Shown piece by piece: positions 42,807 to 50,515 of a stretch of DNA of 64,000 nucleotides. The stretch covers positions 4,588,001-4,652,000 of the forward strand of contig NZ_CP045309.1 of assembly GCF_009671205.1 (NCBI RefSeq), given 5' to 3'. This stretch comes from Micromonospora terminaliae (lineage in GTDB: Bacteria > Actinomycetota > Actinomycetes > Mycobacteriales > Micromonosporaceae). Numbering within the stretch: position 1 is the first letter of the stretch; the number at the start of each line of letters is the position of its first letter. The position numbers and the translations under genes were made by a program. The notes under the pieces are model-generated. The model saw only the letters and a list, made by a program, of their open reading frames with translations. It ran no database searches and had not been told where the DNA came from.

Positions 42807-44648
42807 ATGTCCGCCACCTACCGGGCACTCGCCTCGGTGGTCATGTTGATCGGTTTCTACGTCGTCGCGCTGCTCCAGCTCGCCGCCGTGGCCGCGCTCG
42901 GCGTCTGGCTGTTCAGCCACACCAGCGGCGTGATCACCGGCAAGCTGCTGCTCCCGCTGGTCGTCGCCCTCGGCGCCGTCGGCGTCGGGCTGTGGAAGGC
43001 GATCCGTACGAAGAACGAGCCGGCGCCCGGCCTCATCCTGGACGAGCGGGCGGCGCCGTGGCTCTGGGCCACGGTGCGGGAGCTGGCCACCGCGGTCGGC
43101 ACCCGCGCGCCCGACGAGATCCGCCTGGTGCCGGAGGTGAACGCGGCGGTCGGCGAGCAGAGCCGCCTGCTGGGCCTCATCGGCGGCCGGCGGACCCTCT
43201 ACGTGGGACTGCCGCTGCTGCAGGCCATGCGGGTCGACCAGCTCCGCTCGGTGCTGGCCCACGAGCTGGGCCACTACTCCGGCCGGCACACCCGGCTGGG
43301 CGGCGTCGCCTACCGGGGCCGCCTGGCCATCGGCGAGACCATCGAGCGGATCAGCCCGCGCAACCCGATCGGCTGGGTCTTCAAGCAGTACGCGAAGCTC
43401 TACCTGCTGGTCGACAACGCCGCGTCCCGTCGCCAGGAGCTGGAGGCCGACCGCGCCTCCGTGCAGATCGCGGGGCACCAGGCCGCGGCCTCGGCGCTGC
43501 GCACCCTGCCCGCCCTCGACGCGGCCTGGCGCTTCTACGAGACCCGGTACGTCGACCCGGGTTGGTCGGCCGGGCTGGCGCCGGACGACTTCTTCGGCGG
43601 CTTCGGCCACCTCCTGCAGGCACGCCGCGACGAGATCGACGAGCTGCGGGAGAACGCCCCGGAGGGTCCGGCGTCCCGCTGGGACACCCACCCGCCGATC
43701 GGCGCGCGCGTCGCCGCGATGGACCAGATCCCTCCGGTGCACGTCACGCCGGACGACCGGCCGGCCTGGAGCATGCTCGCCGACGTGGTGGGCGCCGGCC
43801 GGGCGCTCCAGAGCCTGATCGTCGCCCACGGCTCCCGCCGCCTGCTGCCCTGGCCGGAGTTCATCGCCGAGTCGATTGCCGCCGGGGTGCAGCAGCGGGC
43901 GGACGGGATCTACCGCGCGGCCGGCCGGTTCACCGGCACGCCGGAGCCGGGCCTGCCCACCGTCCTGGACCTGGTCCGCGCCGGCCGGCTCGGTGAGTTC
44001 GCCGAGCAGTTCTTCACCAACGCCACCCGCCGGGAGGCGGCGGCCGCCTTCGCCGGCCCGATGGAGACGCTGCTCGACAACGCGGCGGTCCGCTCGGGCC
44101 GGGCGTACTGGCAGCTCTCCTGGTCCGAACCGGCCCGGCTGGTCGGTCGCTCCGGCGAGCCGTGGGACCTGGCCGAGGTCGCCAAGCTGGCGGTCGCCCC
44201 GGAGACCCTGGACGAGGCGCTCGCCCGGCTGGCCGAGCTGGGCGTCGACGTGCGGCAGTCGACGGTGCTCCAGGCCCGGGCCTCGGCCCGGAACGCCGAC
44301 CTGATCGCCGCGCTCGCGAACATCAAGATCGACGGCCGGGAGCACGACGTGTACGTGCTGGACAACGGCCTGGTCCTGGTCCCCGAGCCGGGGAAGGCGC
44401 ACGAGGGTGAGAAGCGGCTCAAGGAGGTGCTGAGCGCGACGCCGGTCGCCGAGGTGGCCAGCCGGAACCCGTTCCTGCCGTACGAGGAGATCCGCTCGGT
44501 CGAGGTGACCAAGCGGGTGCCGCTGAAGGCGGTCATCACCCTTCACGACGGGCGGACCGTGCAGGTGCAGGAGCTGATGGCCAGCGAGTTCCTGGAGAAG
44601 CACAGCCGGGACACGCTGCTGCGGGTGTTCGAGCAGATCAACGCCTGA
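42807..44648 (+). CDS. M48 family membrane zinc metallopeptidase
   Basis: 613 residues. Two N-terminal membrane segments (about 10-36 and 44-64), then the peptidase with HELGHYSGRH (HExxH 152-156) and the third ligand in RRQELEADRASV. The C-terminal third (about 360-613) is an extra domain rich in Ala/Leu helices ending in a LEKHSRDTLLRVFEQINA. Similar to HtpX/Ste24-type proteases that clear misfolded membrane proteins; the extra domain is typical of actinobacterial forms. ATG has GGAAGGAAAG upstream. Confidence 0.85.
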   Translation: MSATYRALASVVMLIGFYVVALLQLAAVAALGVWLFSHTSGVITGKLLLPLVVALGAVGVGLWKAIRTKNEPAPGLILDERAAPWLWATVRELATAVGTRAPDEIRLVPEVNAAVGEQSRLLGLIGGRRTLYVGLPLLQAMRVDQLRSVLAHELGHYSGRHTRLGGVAYRGRLAIGETIERISPRNPIGWVFKQYAKLYLLVDNAASRRQELEADRASVQIAGHQAAASALRTLPALDAAWRFYETRYVDPGWSAGLAPDDFFGGFGHLLQARRDEIDELRENAPEGPASRWDTHPPIGARVAAMDQIPPVHVTPDDRPAWSMLADVVGAGRALQSLIVAHGSRRLLPWPEFIAESIAAGVQQRADGIYRAAGRFTGTPEPGLPTVLDLVRAGRLGEFAEQFFTNATRREAAAAFAGPMETLLDNAAVRSGRAYWQLSWSEPARLVGRSGEPWDLAEVAKLAVAPETLDEALARLAELGVDVRQSTVLQARASARNADLIAALANIKIDGREHDVYVLDNGLVLVPEPGKAHEGEKRLKEVLSATPVAEVASRNPFLPYEEIRSVEVTKRVPLKAVITLHDGRTVQVQELMASEFLEKHSRDTLLRVFEQINA

Positions 44649-44655
44649 CCCCGTC

Positions 44656-44688
44656 GGGGCGGCCGGCCCTTCCTGGACCGGCCGCCCC
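44656..44688. terminator. Bidirectional hairpin terminator
   Basis: GGGGCGGCCGG (44656-44666) and CCGGCCGCCCC (44678-44688), perfect 11 bp stem, between convergent M48 and dapC genes. Confidence 0.65.
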
Positions 44689-44699
44689 GGCGAGGGTGG

Positions 44700-45809
44700 T
44701 CAGGCCTCGGCGAGCCGGGCGGCGACCGCGTCGACGTGCTCGTCCGACTCGGTCAGGGCCACCCGGACGTGCCGGGCGCCCGCCGGGCCGTAGAAGACGC
44801 CGGCGGCGACCAGGATGCCGCGGCGGGCCAGCCAGTCGACGGTGTCCCAGCAGTCCTCGTCCCGGGTCAGCCAGAGATAGAGCCCCGCCTCGGAGTGCTC
44901 GACCGTGAAGCCGGCGGCGGTGAACGCGGCGCGGAGCTTCTCCCGCCGGGCCCGGTAGCGCTCCCGCTGCGCGTCGGCGTGCGCCTGATCGCCCAGCGCG
45001 GCCACCATGGCCGCCTGCACGGGGGCGGGCACGATCATGCCGGCGTGCTTACGGATCTTGAGCAGCTCGGCCACGAGCGCCGGGTCACCGGCCACGAAGC
45101 CGGCCCGGTAGCCGGCCAGGTTGGAGCGCTTGGAGAGCGAGTGCACCGCCAGCACGCCCTCGTACGACCCGCCGCAGACCTCCGGCGAGAGCACCGAGAC
45201 GGGCTGGGCGTCCCAGCCCAGCGGCAGGTAGCACTCGTCGCTGGCGACCACCGCGCCGCGCTCCCGCGCCCAGTCGACCACCTTGCGCAGGTGGCCCGCG
45301 GGCAGCACCCGGCCGGTCGGGTTGCCGGGCGAGTTCACCCAGACGAGCCGGACCCGGGGGTCGGGGCCGAGGGCGGTCAGCGAGTCGGTGCGCACCGTGG
45401 TGGCGCCGGCCAGGCGGGCCCCGTCCTCGTACGTCGGGTAGGCGATGGACGGCACCACGACGACGTCACCCGGGCCGATGCCGAGCAGCGTGGGCAGCCA
45501 GGCGACCAGTTCCTTGGAGCCGATCGTGGGCAGCACGCCGAGCCCGTCGACGCCCGCACCGCAGGCGCGGGCCACCCAGGCCGCTATCGCGTCCCGCAGC
45601 GCGGGCGTGCCCGCGGTCAGCGGGTAGCCGGGCGCGTCCGACGCGTCGGCCAGCGCCTGCCGGATCAGCGCCGGCACCGGGTCGACCGGCGTGCCCATCG
45701 AGAGGTTGATGAGACCGCCCGGGTGCGCCGCGGCCATCGCGGCCGCGGCGTCCAGGGTGTCCCAGGTGAACTCGGGCAGCCGCGACGAGACCGGCGCGGG
45801 CCGGTTCAG
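44700..45809 (-). CDS. dapC: Succinyldiaminopimelate aminotransferase DapC, apparent CTG start
   Basis: 369 residues, aminotransferase class I. INLSMGTPVDPVPALI, GYPLTAGTPALRDAIAAW, VNSPGNPTGRVLP and the PLP lysine in LSKRSNLAGYRAGF are all present. Transfers an amino group to N-succinyl-2-amino-6-ketopimelate in DAP synthesis, the step between DapD and DapE. No ATG, GTG or TTG lies in frame near the family's N-terminus (about LPEFTWDTL); the codon at 45809-45807 is CTG, after GGAGAGGG and overlapping the fdxA stop as CTGA. A longer frame exists, but it runs across fdxA in another frame. Confidence 0.85.
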   Translation of the reverse strand: MNRPAPVSSRLPEFTWDTLDAAAAMAAAHPGGLINLSMGTPVDPVPALIRQALADASDAPGYPLTAGTPALRDAIAAWVARACGAGVDGLGVLPTIGSKELVAWLPTLLGIGPGDVVVVPSIAYPTYEDGARLAGATTVRTDSLTALGPDPRVRLVWVNSPGNPTGRVLPAGHLRKVVDWARERGAVVASDECYLPLGWDAQPVSVLSPEVCGGSYEGVLAVHSLSKRSNLAGYRAGFVAGDPALVAELLKIRKHAGMIVPAPVQAAMVAALGDQAHADAQRERYRARREKLRAAFTAAGFTVEHSEAGLYLWLTRDEDCWDTVDWLARRGILVAAGVFYGPAGARHVRVALTESDEHVDAVAARLAEA

Positions 45810-46132
45810 TGGCCCTCTCCGCGCGGCGGCTGCGCGGCCACGAAGGTCGCGTCCTTCTCCACCTTGCCGATCTTGGAGGCGCCGCCCGGCGAGCCCAGAT
45901 CCTCGAAGAACTCGTAGTTCGCCCCGGTGTAGTCCTTCCACTGCTCCGGGACGTCGTCCTCGTAGAAGATCGCTTCGACCGGGCAGACCGGCTCACAGGC
46001 ACCACAGTCGACGCACTCGTCGGGGTGGATGTAGAGCATCCGATTGCCCTCGTAGATGCAGTCGACCGGGCACTCCTCGATGCATGCCTTGTCGAGCACA
46101 TCCACGCACGGCTCGGCGATGATGTAGGTCAC
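45806..46132 (-). CDS. fdxA: Seven-iron ferredoxin FdxA
   Basis: 108 residues from GTG. [3Fe-4S] ligands come from CVDVLDKACIEECPVDC and [4Fe-4S] from CVDCGACEPVCP. Electron donor ferredoxin of the actinobacterial type; its partner here is unknown. GGAGGAGAAG upstream gives a good ribosome binding site. The tail (ATFVAAQPPRGEGH) extends past the ferredoxin core. Paired with dapC, as in M. tuberculosis (fdxC/dapC). Confidence 0.95.
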   Translation of the reverse strand: MTYIIAEPCVDVLDKACIEECPVDCIYEGNRMLYIHPDECVDCGACEPVCPVEAIFYEDDVPEQWKDYTGANYEFFEDLGSPGGASKIGKVEKDATFVAAQPPRGEGH

Positions 46133-46211
46133 CGGTCTTCTCCTCCGCAAGACTCGCCGCGATCATCCGCGACGGTAAGAGCCTAGTATCTCGCCGGGGA
46201 GGGGGTCGATC

Positions 46212-47162
46212 GTGCTCCGACAGCAGGACGTGGGACACCGGATCGTGGTCCGGCGGATTGTGGGGATTCGCGAAGGCCGGCCGCTGTTCACCGACGCGCT
46301 CGGCGAGCTGGTCGAACTGAGCGAGACCCACATCACGCTGGCCACCGACCGGGGTCGGGTGCGGGTACCCGTGGACGAGGTGCACCGCGCGAAACGGGTG
46401 CCGGCGGCCCGCCGGCCGACGGCCGCCGCCGTGATCGCCCTGGAGCTGGCCGCCGACGAGGCGTGGCCCGCCCCGGTACGCGGCCGGCTCGGCGACTGGC
46501 TGCTGCGCAGCGCCGACGGCTGGACCGGCCGGGCGAACAGCGCGCTGCCCGTCGGCGACCCGGACCGCCCCCTGCCCGCCGCGCTGGACGCCGTGCAGCG
46601 CTGGTACGCCGAGCGCGGCCAGCCCGCCACGGTGAACACCCCGCTGCCGCTGGCCGCGCCGGTCGGCGCCGAACTGGACGCGCGCGGCTGGACCGCCCGG
46701 CCCCCGGTGCTGGTGCAGACCGCCCCGCTCACCGCGCTGCCGGCGGGGCGCCCCGACCTGCCCCCGGTCGGCCTCGCACCGGAGCCCTCCGACGAGTGGC
46801 TGGCGGTGGCCGCCGGCCGCAAGGGCGGGCTGCCGGACGCCGCCCGGCACGTGCTCACCGCCGTGGACCGGATCCGCTTCGCCCACCTGTACGTGGACGG
46901 GCGGCTGCTCGCGGTGGGCCGCGGCACGGTCACCGGCGAGGGACGCCGGCTCGGCCTCACGCTGATCGAGGTGCTGCCCGAGGCCCGCCGCAGGGGGTTC
47001 GCCGGGGCGGTCATCCGGGCGCTGGCCGACTGGGGCCGCGCCGAGGGCGCCACGCAGGCCTTCCTCCAGGTCGAGCAGCGCAACGCGCCCGCCGTGGCCC
47101 TCTACCAGCGGCTCGGCTTCACCACCCACCACACGTACCTGACCCGGGTCGCCCCGGCCTGA
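46212..47162 (+). CDS. GNAT acetyltransferase with N-terminal SH3-like domain
   Basis: 316 residues from GTG. The first 60 residues (VGHRIVVRRIVGIREGRPLFTDAL) look like a small barrel found before many GNAT domains in actinobacteria; the acetyl-CoA site is in EARRRGFAGAVIRALADWG (about 257-275), then LQVEQRNAPAVALYQRLGF. Substrate unknown. Starts 79 nt from the divergent fdxA start. Confidence 0.82.
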   Translation: MLRQQDVGHRIVVRRIVGIREGRPLFTDALGELVELSETHITLATDRGRVRVPVDEVHRAKRVPAARRPTAAAVIALELAADEAWPAPVRGRLGDWLLRSADGWTGRANSALPVGDPDRPLPAALDAVQRWYAERGQPATVNTPLPLAAPVGAELDARGWTARPPVLVQTAPLTALPAGRPDLPPVGLAPEPSDEWLAVAAGRKGGLPDAARHVLTAVDRIRFAHLYVDGRLLAVGRGTVTGEGRRLGLTLIEVLPEARRRGFAGAVIRALADWGRAEGATQAFLQVEQRNAPAVALYQRLGFTTHHTYLTRVAPA

Positions 47163-47187
47163 TCGGAGGATTCCGGCAGGTCGTCCT

Positions 47188-47209
47188 GGGTACGGAGATA
47201 GCCGTACCC
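47188..47209 (+). promoter_or_regulatory. Inverted repeat before the Rho-N repeat gene
   Basis: GGGTACGG (47188-47195) and CCGTACCC (47202-47209), perfect, with a 6 nt loop; 21 nt before the ATG at 47231 and 25 nt after the GNAT stop. Could be a terminator of the former or an operator of the latter. Confidence 0.4.
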
Positions 47210-47230
47210 CGGTGAGGAAGGACCTGCTCG

Positions 47231-48382
47231 ATGGCCAAGCAGCACACGGCGCGGCGCGGGAGCGGCGCGGCGGCGACGAAGAACCAGCCCGGCAACCAGA
47301 CGCCGGACACCCCCGACATCAACGAGAGCGAGATCGCCCGCCTCAAGGTCGACCAGCTCCGCGACCGCCTCCGCCGGCGCGGCGTCACCGGCACGGCCGA
47401 GATGCGCAAGCCCGAACTGGTCGACGCGCTCATCCGGGCCCTGCGCGAGGGCCGGAAGACGACCGGTTCCCGGGGCGGCACCACGGCACGCGGGACCACG
47501 GCGCGCGGCGGCTCGGGTTCCGGGCGCGACCGCACGTCCTCGGGTCCCGGCCGGCGTGGCACGGGCGGCCGCTCCGGCGCGGGTTCCGCGCCCCGCGGTC
47601 GCGGCAAGAGCGGGGAGCAGCCCGGCAACCAGACCCCGGACACCCCGGACATCAACGAGAGCGAGATCGCCCGCCTCACGGTCGACCAGCTCCGCGACCG
47701 CCTCCGCCGGCGCGGCGTCACCGGCACGGCCGAGATGCGCAAGCCCGAACTGGTCGACACGCTCATCCAGGCCCTGCGCGAGGGCCGGAAGACCACCCGC
47801 TCACGCGGCAGCTCGGGCTCGGGCGGCGGTTCCGGCTCGGCGTCGCGCCGCTCGACCGGTGAGCAGCCCGGCAACCAGACCCCGAACACCCCGGACATCA
47901 ACGAGAGCGAGATCGCCCGCCTCACGGTCGACCAGCTCCGCGACCGCCTCCGCCGGCGCGGCGTCACCGGCACGGCCGAGATGCGCAAGCCCGAACTGGT
48001 CGACACGCTCATCCAGGCCCTGGTCGAGGGCCGAAAGACCACCCGCTCCCGCAGCGGCTCCGGCTCGGGTGGCGGCTCGGGCTCCCGTGGCAGCTCCGCT
48101 TCGCGAGCCACCTCCGGCTCCGCCCGCGTCCCGCGCAGCCGTTCGGGCGCCCACGACGCGGAAGAGGGCGACCGGCAGCCGGTCCGGGTCACCGGCGACG
48201 CGGGTGCGGCGTCGACCCTGGCGGCGGCGGACCGGGTGGTGGCCTCGATGGTGCCGCCGGAGGTGGACCGGGTGGACGAGGTCGTCACGCCGGAGGGCAC
48301 CATGATCACGATTGGCGCGGGCCAGGCCGTCGAGTCGGTCGACTCGCCACCCCTTCCCGGCACCCGGAAGCCCCGGCCGTAG
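47231..48382 (+). CDS. Protein with three near-identical Rho-N/SAP-like repeats
   Basis: 383 residues. Three units at about residues 19-77, 130-188 and 212-270 each read QPGNQTPDTPDINESEIARL, then VDQLRDRLRRRGVTGTAEMR and KPELVDALIRAL, a SAP/Rho-N-type helix-extended-loop-helix unit that usually binds nucleic acid. Linkers are Ser/Gly/Arg/Thr-rich and probably disordered; the tail (about 300-383) is acidic then ends DEVVTPEGTMITIGAGQAVES. Repeats are almost identical in DNA, so duplication was recent or repeats are kept alike. ATG 47231 has GAGGAAGG upstream. Likely a nucleoid- or RNA-associated protein; no direct evidence. Confidence 0.75.
   Translation: MAKQHTARRGSGAAATKNQPGNQTPDTPDINESEIARLKVDQLRDRLRRRGVTGTAEMRKPELVDALIRALREGRKTTGSRGGTTARGTTARGGSGSGRDRTSSGPGRRGTGGRSGAGSAPRGRGKSGEQPGNQTPDTPDINESEIARLTVDQLRDRLRRRGVTGTAEMRKPELVDTLIQALREGRKTTRSRGSSGSGGGSGSASRRSTGEQPGNQTPNTPDINESEIARLTVDQLRDRLRRRGVTGTAEMRKPELVDTLIQALVEGRKTTRSRSGSGSGGGSGSRGSSASRATSGSARVPRSRSGAHDAEEGDRQPVRVTGDAGAASTLAAADRVVASMVPPEVDRVDEVVTPEGTMITIGAGQAVESVDSPPLPGTRKPRP
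47285..47460 (+). repeat. Repeat unit 1 of the Rho-N repeat gene
   Basis: 176 nt; units 2 and 3 start at 47618 and 47864, giving spacings of 333 and 246 nt (both multiples of 3). Confidence 0.85.
47618..47793 (+). repeat. Repeat unit 2 of the Rho-N repeat gene
   Basis: Nearly identical to units 1 and 3 over 176 nt; the differences are a few scattered substitutions. Confidence 0.85.
47864..48039 (+). repeat. Repeat unit 3 of the Rho-N repeat gene
   Basis: Differs from unit 2 by only a few substitutions (for example NTPNTPD in place of TPDTPD). Confidence 0.85.
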
Positions 48383-48465
48383 CCGGCGCGCCACAGCGCA
48401 CACCGCAGCGGGCCGGTCCCGCCCGGACGCCGCGCCCGACGGGCAGGCGCCGGGCGGGATCCGCC

Positions 48466-48930
48466 TCAGCGGCGGACGATCTTGCGGGGCTTCGCCGCCT
48501 TCAGCTCGGCGTACCGCTTGAGCTGCCGGGAGCGGTGGTCGCGGCCGAGCGCCGTGAGGGTCAGGTAGCCCACCAGCACGCCGGCCACGGTGGCCGCGAG
48601 GTAGAGCCAGATCTGGGCGAAGAAGAGGCCGGCGCCGCCGTCGAACGGGTTCTCGCCGACCAGCAGCGGGCCCACGAAGACGGTCAGGGCCAGCGCCACG
48701 ACCACGGCGACGGCGAGGTCGCCGGTCCAGTGGCCGGCCGGCCGGTCCGCGCCCCAGCGGAACGCCGTGCCGGCCAGGATCAGCCCGATCACGAGGAACA
48801 TCACCAGCGAGACCCGGCCGGAAGCGGTGTCGTCGTCCGGGTAGGCGAACCTGATGACCAACCGGGCCACCACGTTGACCACGAACAACGCGACCGCCAG
48901 CACGCCGACCGCACGCCACCGCTGGAACAT
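48466..48930 (-). CDS. Four-helix membrane protein, unknown
   Basis: 154 residues with hydrophobic segments at about 8-28, 41-56, 70-92 and 102-125, then a basic tail (RHRSRQLKRYAELKAAKPRK type) facing the cytoplasm. No family recognised. Monocistronic between the Rho-N gene (convergent) and the next membrane gene. Confidence 0.65.
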   Translation of the reverse strand: MFQRWRAVGVLAVALFVVNVVARLVIRFAYPDDDTASGRVSLVMFLVIGLILAGTAFRWGADRPAGHWTGDLAVAVVVALALTVFVGPLLVGENPFDGGAGLFFAQIWLYLAATVAGVLVGYLTLTALGRDHRSRQLKRYAELKAAKPRKIVRR

Positions 48931-49013
48931 CGCACGCCTCCCGCCGTACCGCCCGCCGTCACGGGCTCCTGGCAGGAATATCTACCACCGCAACCTGTGC
49001 GGCGTCTGCACCC

Positions 49014-49508
49014 TCAGCGCACCGGCGGCGGCACCACGAGCTGCCGGAAACCCAGCACCGCGAACGTGATCGCCCCGGCCACGATCAGCCCGAGGCCCAG
49101 CACGTTGTCGCCGCCGAGCGCGAGATCGCCCTCGACGGTGCGGAAGCCGCCCGCGACGATCACCACGAACCAGGGCAGGGCGGCCAGCGCCGCCGCCCAG
49201 CGGGTGCCCACCGCCCGGTTGGCGAACTCGCTCACGAGCACCGTCAGCGCCACCACCGCGGCGATACCGCCCAGCGCGAGCGCGGTGCCGGTCAGGGCCT
49301 TGCCGGCACCGCCGGGGCGGCCCTTGACCACCTCCCAGGCCCAGGTGGCGTAGAGCAGGTCGAGCACGGCGACGAGCACGCCGGCCCAGACCGCCACCAC
49401 CCCGCCTGCGACCCGCAGTGCGAGGTCGGCCGCCCGGCCCGAGGGCTCGGGCGGCGCGGCGGGCTGCTGCTCGGGGGCGACCGACATGGGTACGGCGGGC
49501 AGCGTCAC
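49014..49508 (-). CDS. Membrane protein next to mshB (DUF6113-like)
   Basis: 164 residues, four hydrophobic segments ([54 protein letters not shown] and [18 protein letters not shown]). Starts at GTG overlapping the mshB stop (GTGA), so it is co-translated with mshB. Role unknown; this pairing with mshB is usual in the group. Confidence 0.75.
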   Translation of the reverse strand: MTLPAVPMSVAPEQQPAAPPEPSGRAADLALRVAGGVVAVWAGVLVAVLDLLYATWAWEVVKGRPGGAGKALTGTALALGGIAAVVALTVLVSEFANRAVGTRWAAALAALPWFVVIVAGGFRTVEGDLALGGDNVLGLGLIVAGAITFAVLGFRQLVVPPPVR

Positions 49509-50419
49509 CGGAGGCCGGCCGCCGTGACCGGGGACCGGTCCGGCCGGTCCAGCGCCAACCCGGCGAAGAGGTCGTCCTCCCAGCCGTACGGGCCGCTGCC
49601 CGGGCCCTTCTCGCCGACCGCGAGGGTGAAGAACTCCACGCCCATGAACTCGGCGCCGAAGTTGCCGGCGATCGAGTAGAGCCAGGAGGTGGCGGGGATC
49701 TGGGTGGCGTGCGCCCGCATGGCCGCCTCCTTGGCGGCGTGCCGGTCGGTGGCGTCGATACGCGCGGCGATCCCCTCGTCCGGGGTGCCGAAGGGCAGCT
49801 CGTCGGCGCTGTCGATGCCGGCGAAGGGGTTGTCCGACGACTCGGTGAACGCCTCCAGGCCGGCCTCCAGCACGCCGCGGGGCATCGCCGTCCAGTAGAC
49901 CTTCGCCGGGGCGATCCCCTCGGCGGCGGCCAGCTCCACGCCGCGCATCGCCACGCGGTGCGCCTGGATGTGGTCGGGGTGGCCGTAGAAGCCGTTCGGG
50001 TCGTACGTGACGAGCACCTGCGGGCGGACCTCGCGGATGACCTCCAGCAGGTGCCCGGCGGCCTCGTCGAGGTCGGCCTGCCAGAACGCGCGGGGGTGCT
50101 CGTTGGTGGCCAGCCCCATCATCCCGGAGTCGCGGTAGCGGCCCGCCCCGCCGAGGAAGCGGTGGTCGGTGACGCCGAGCGCCGCGCAGGCGGCCGACAG
50201 CTCGCCGATCCGGTAGCCGCCGAGCTGGTCGGCCTCGGCCGCCGCGAGCTGCGCCAGCGCCGGCACGTGGATCTCGCCCTCCTCGCCCAGCGTGCAGGTC
50301 ACCAGGGTGACGTGGGCGCCGGTGGCGGCGTAGTGCGCCATCGTCGCGCCGGTCCCGATGGACTCGTCGTCGGGGTGCGCGTGGACCAGCAGCAGGCGTC
50401 GGTCGGGCAGCGTCGTCAC
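49505..50419 (-). CDS. mshB: N-acetyl-GlcN-inositol deacetylase MshB (mycothiol synthesis)
   Basis: 304 residues, LmbE/PIG-L fold. Zinc site motif HAHPDDES (about 13-20), then TLGEEGEI and the HPDHIQAH triad segment. It deacetylates N-acetylglucosaminyl-inositol to give the amine used by MshC. Starts were weighed between GTG 50428 and GTG 50419; the latter is exactly 7 nt after TAGAGT, which makes it a leaderless start and places 50428 inside the -10. Confidence 0.92.
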   Translation of the reverse strand: MTTLPDRRLLLVHAHPDDESIGTGATMAHYAATGAHVTLVTCTLGEEGEIHVPALAQLAAAEADQLGGYRIGELSAACAALGVTDHRFLGGAGRYRDSGMMGLATNEHPRAFWQADLDEAAGHLLEVIREVRPQVLVTYDPNGFYGHPDHIQAHRVAMRGVELAAAEGIAPAKVYWTAMPRGVLEAGLEAFTESSDNPFAGIDSADELPFGTPDEGIAARIDATDRHAAKEAAMRAHATQIPATSWLYSIAGNFGAEFMGVEFFTLAVGEKGPGSGPYGWEDDLFAGLALDRPDRSPVTAAGLR

Positions 50420-50426
50420 GCCCGTC

Positions 50427-50432
50427 ACTCTA
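50427..50432 (-). promoter_or_regulatory. Leaderless -10 element of mshB
   Basis: TAGAGT on the minus strand, 7 nt before the GTG at 50419. Confidence 0.5.
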
Positions 50433-50501
50433 ACCGGCGGTCCTGCCCGCCCGAGGCGTACGCGTCCGCCCAGGTCGGCCACATCACGCCCGGCGCGCGC
50501 C

Positions 50502-50507
50502 TACTCT
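50502..50507 (+). promoter_or_regulatory. Leaderless -10 element of the S9 peptidase
   Basis: TACTCT, 8 nt before the GTG at 50516. Confidence 0.45.
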
Positions 50508-50515
50508 CTACAGGC

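Noticed and set aside
47285..48039. CRISPR-like or satellite array
   Set aside because: The three long repeats lie in one reading frame, with spacings that are multiples of three; they are protein repeats. No CRISPR or Cas genes are present.
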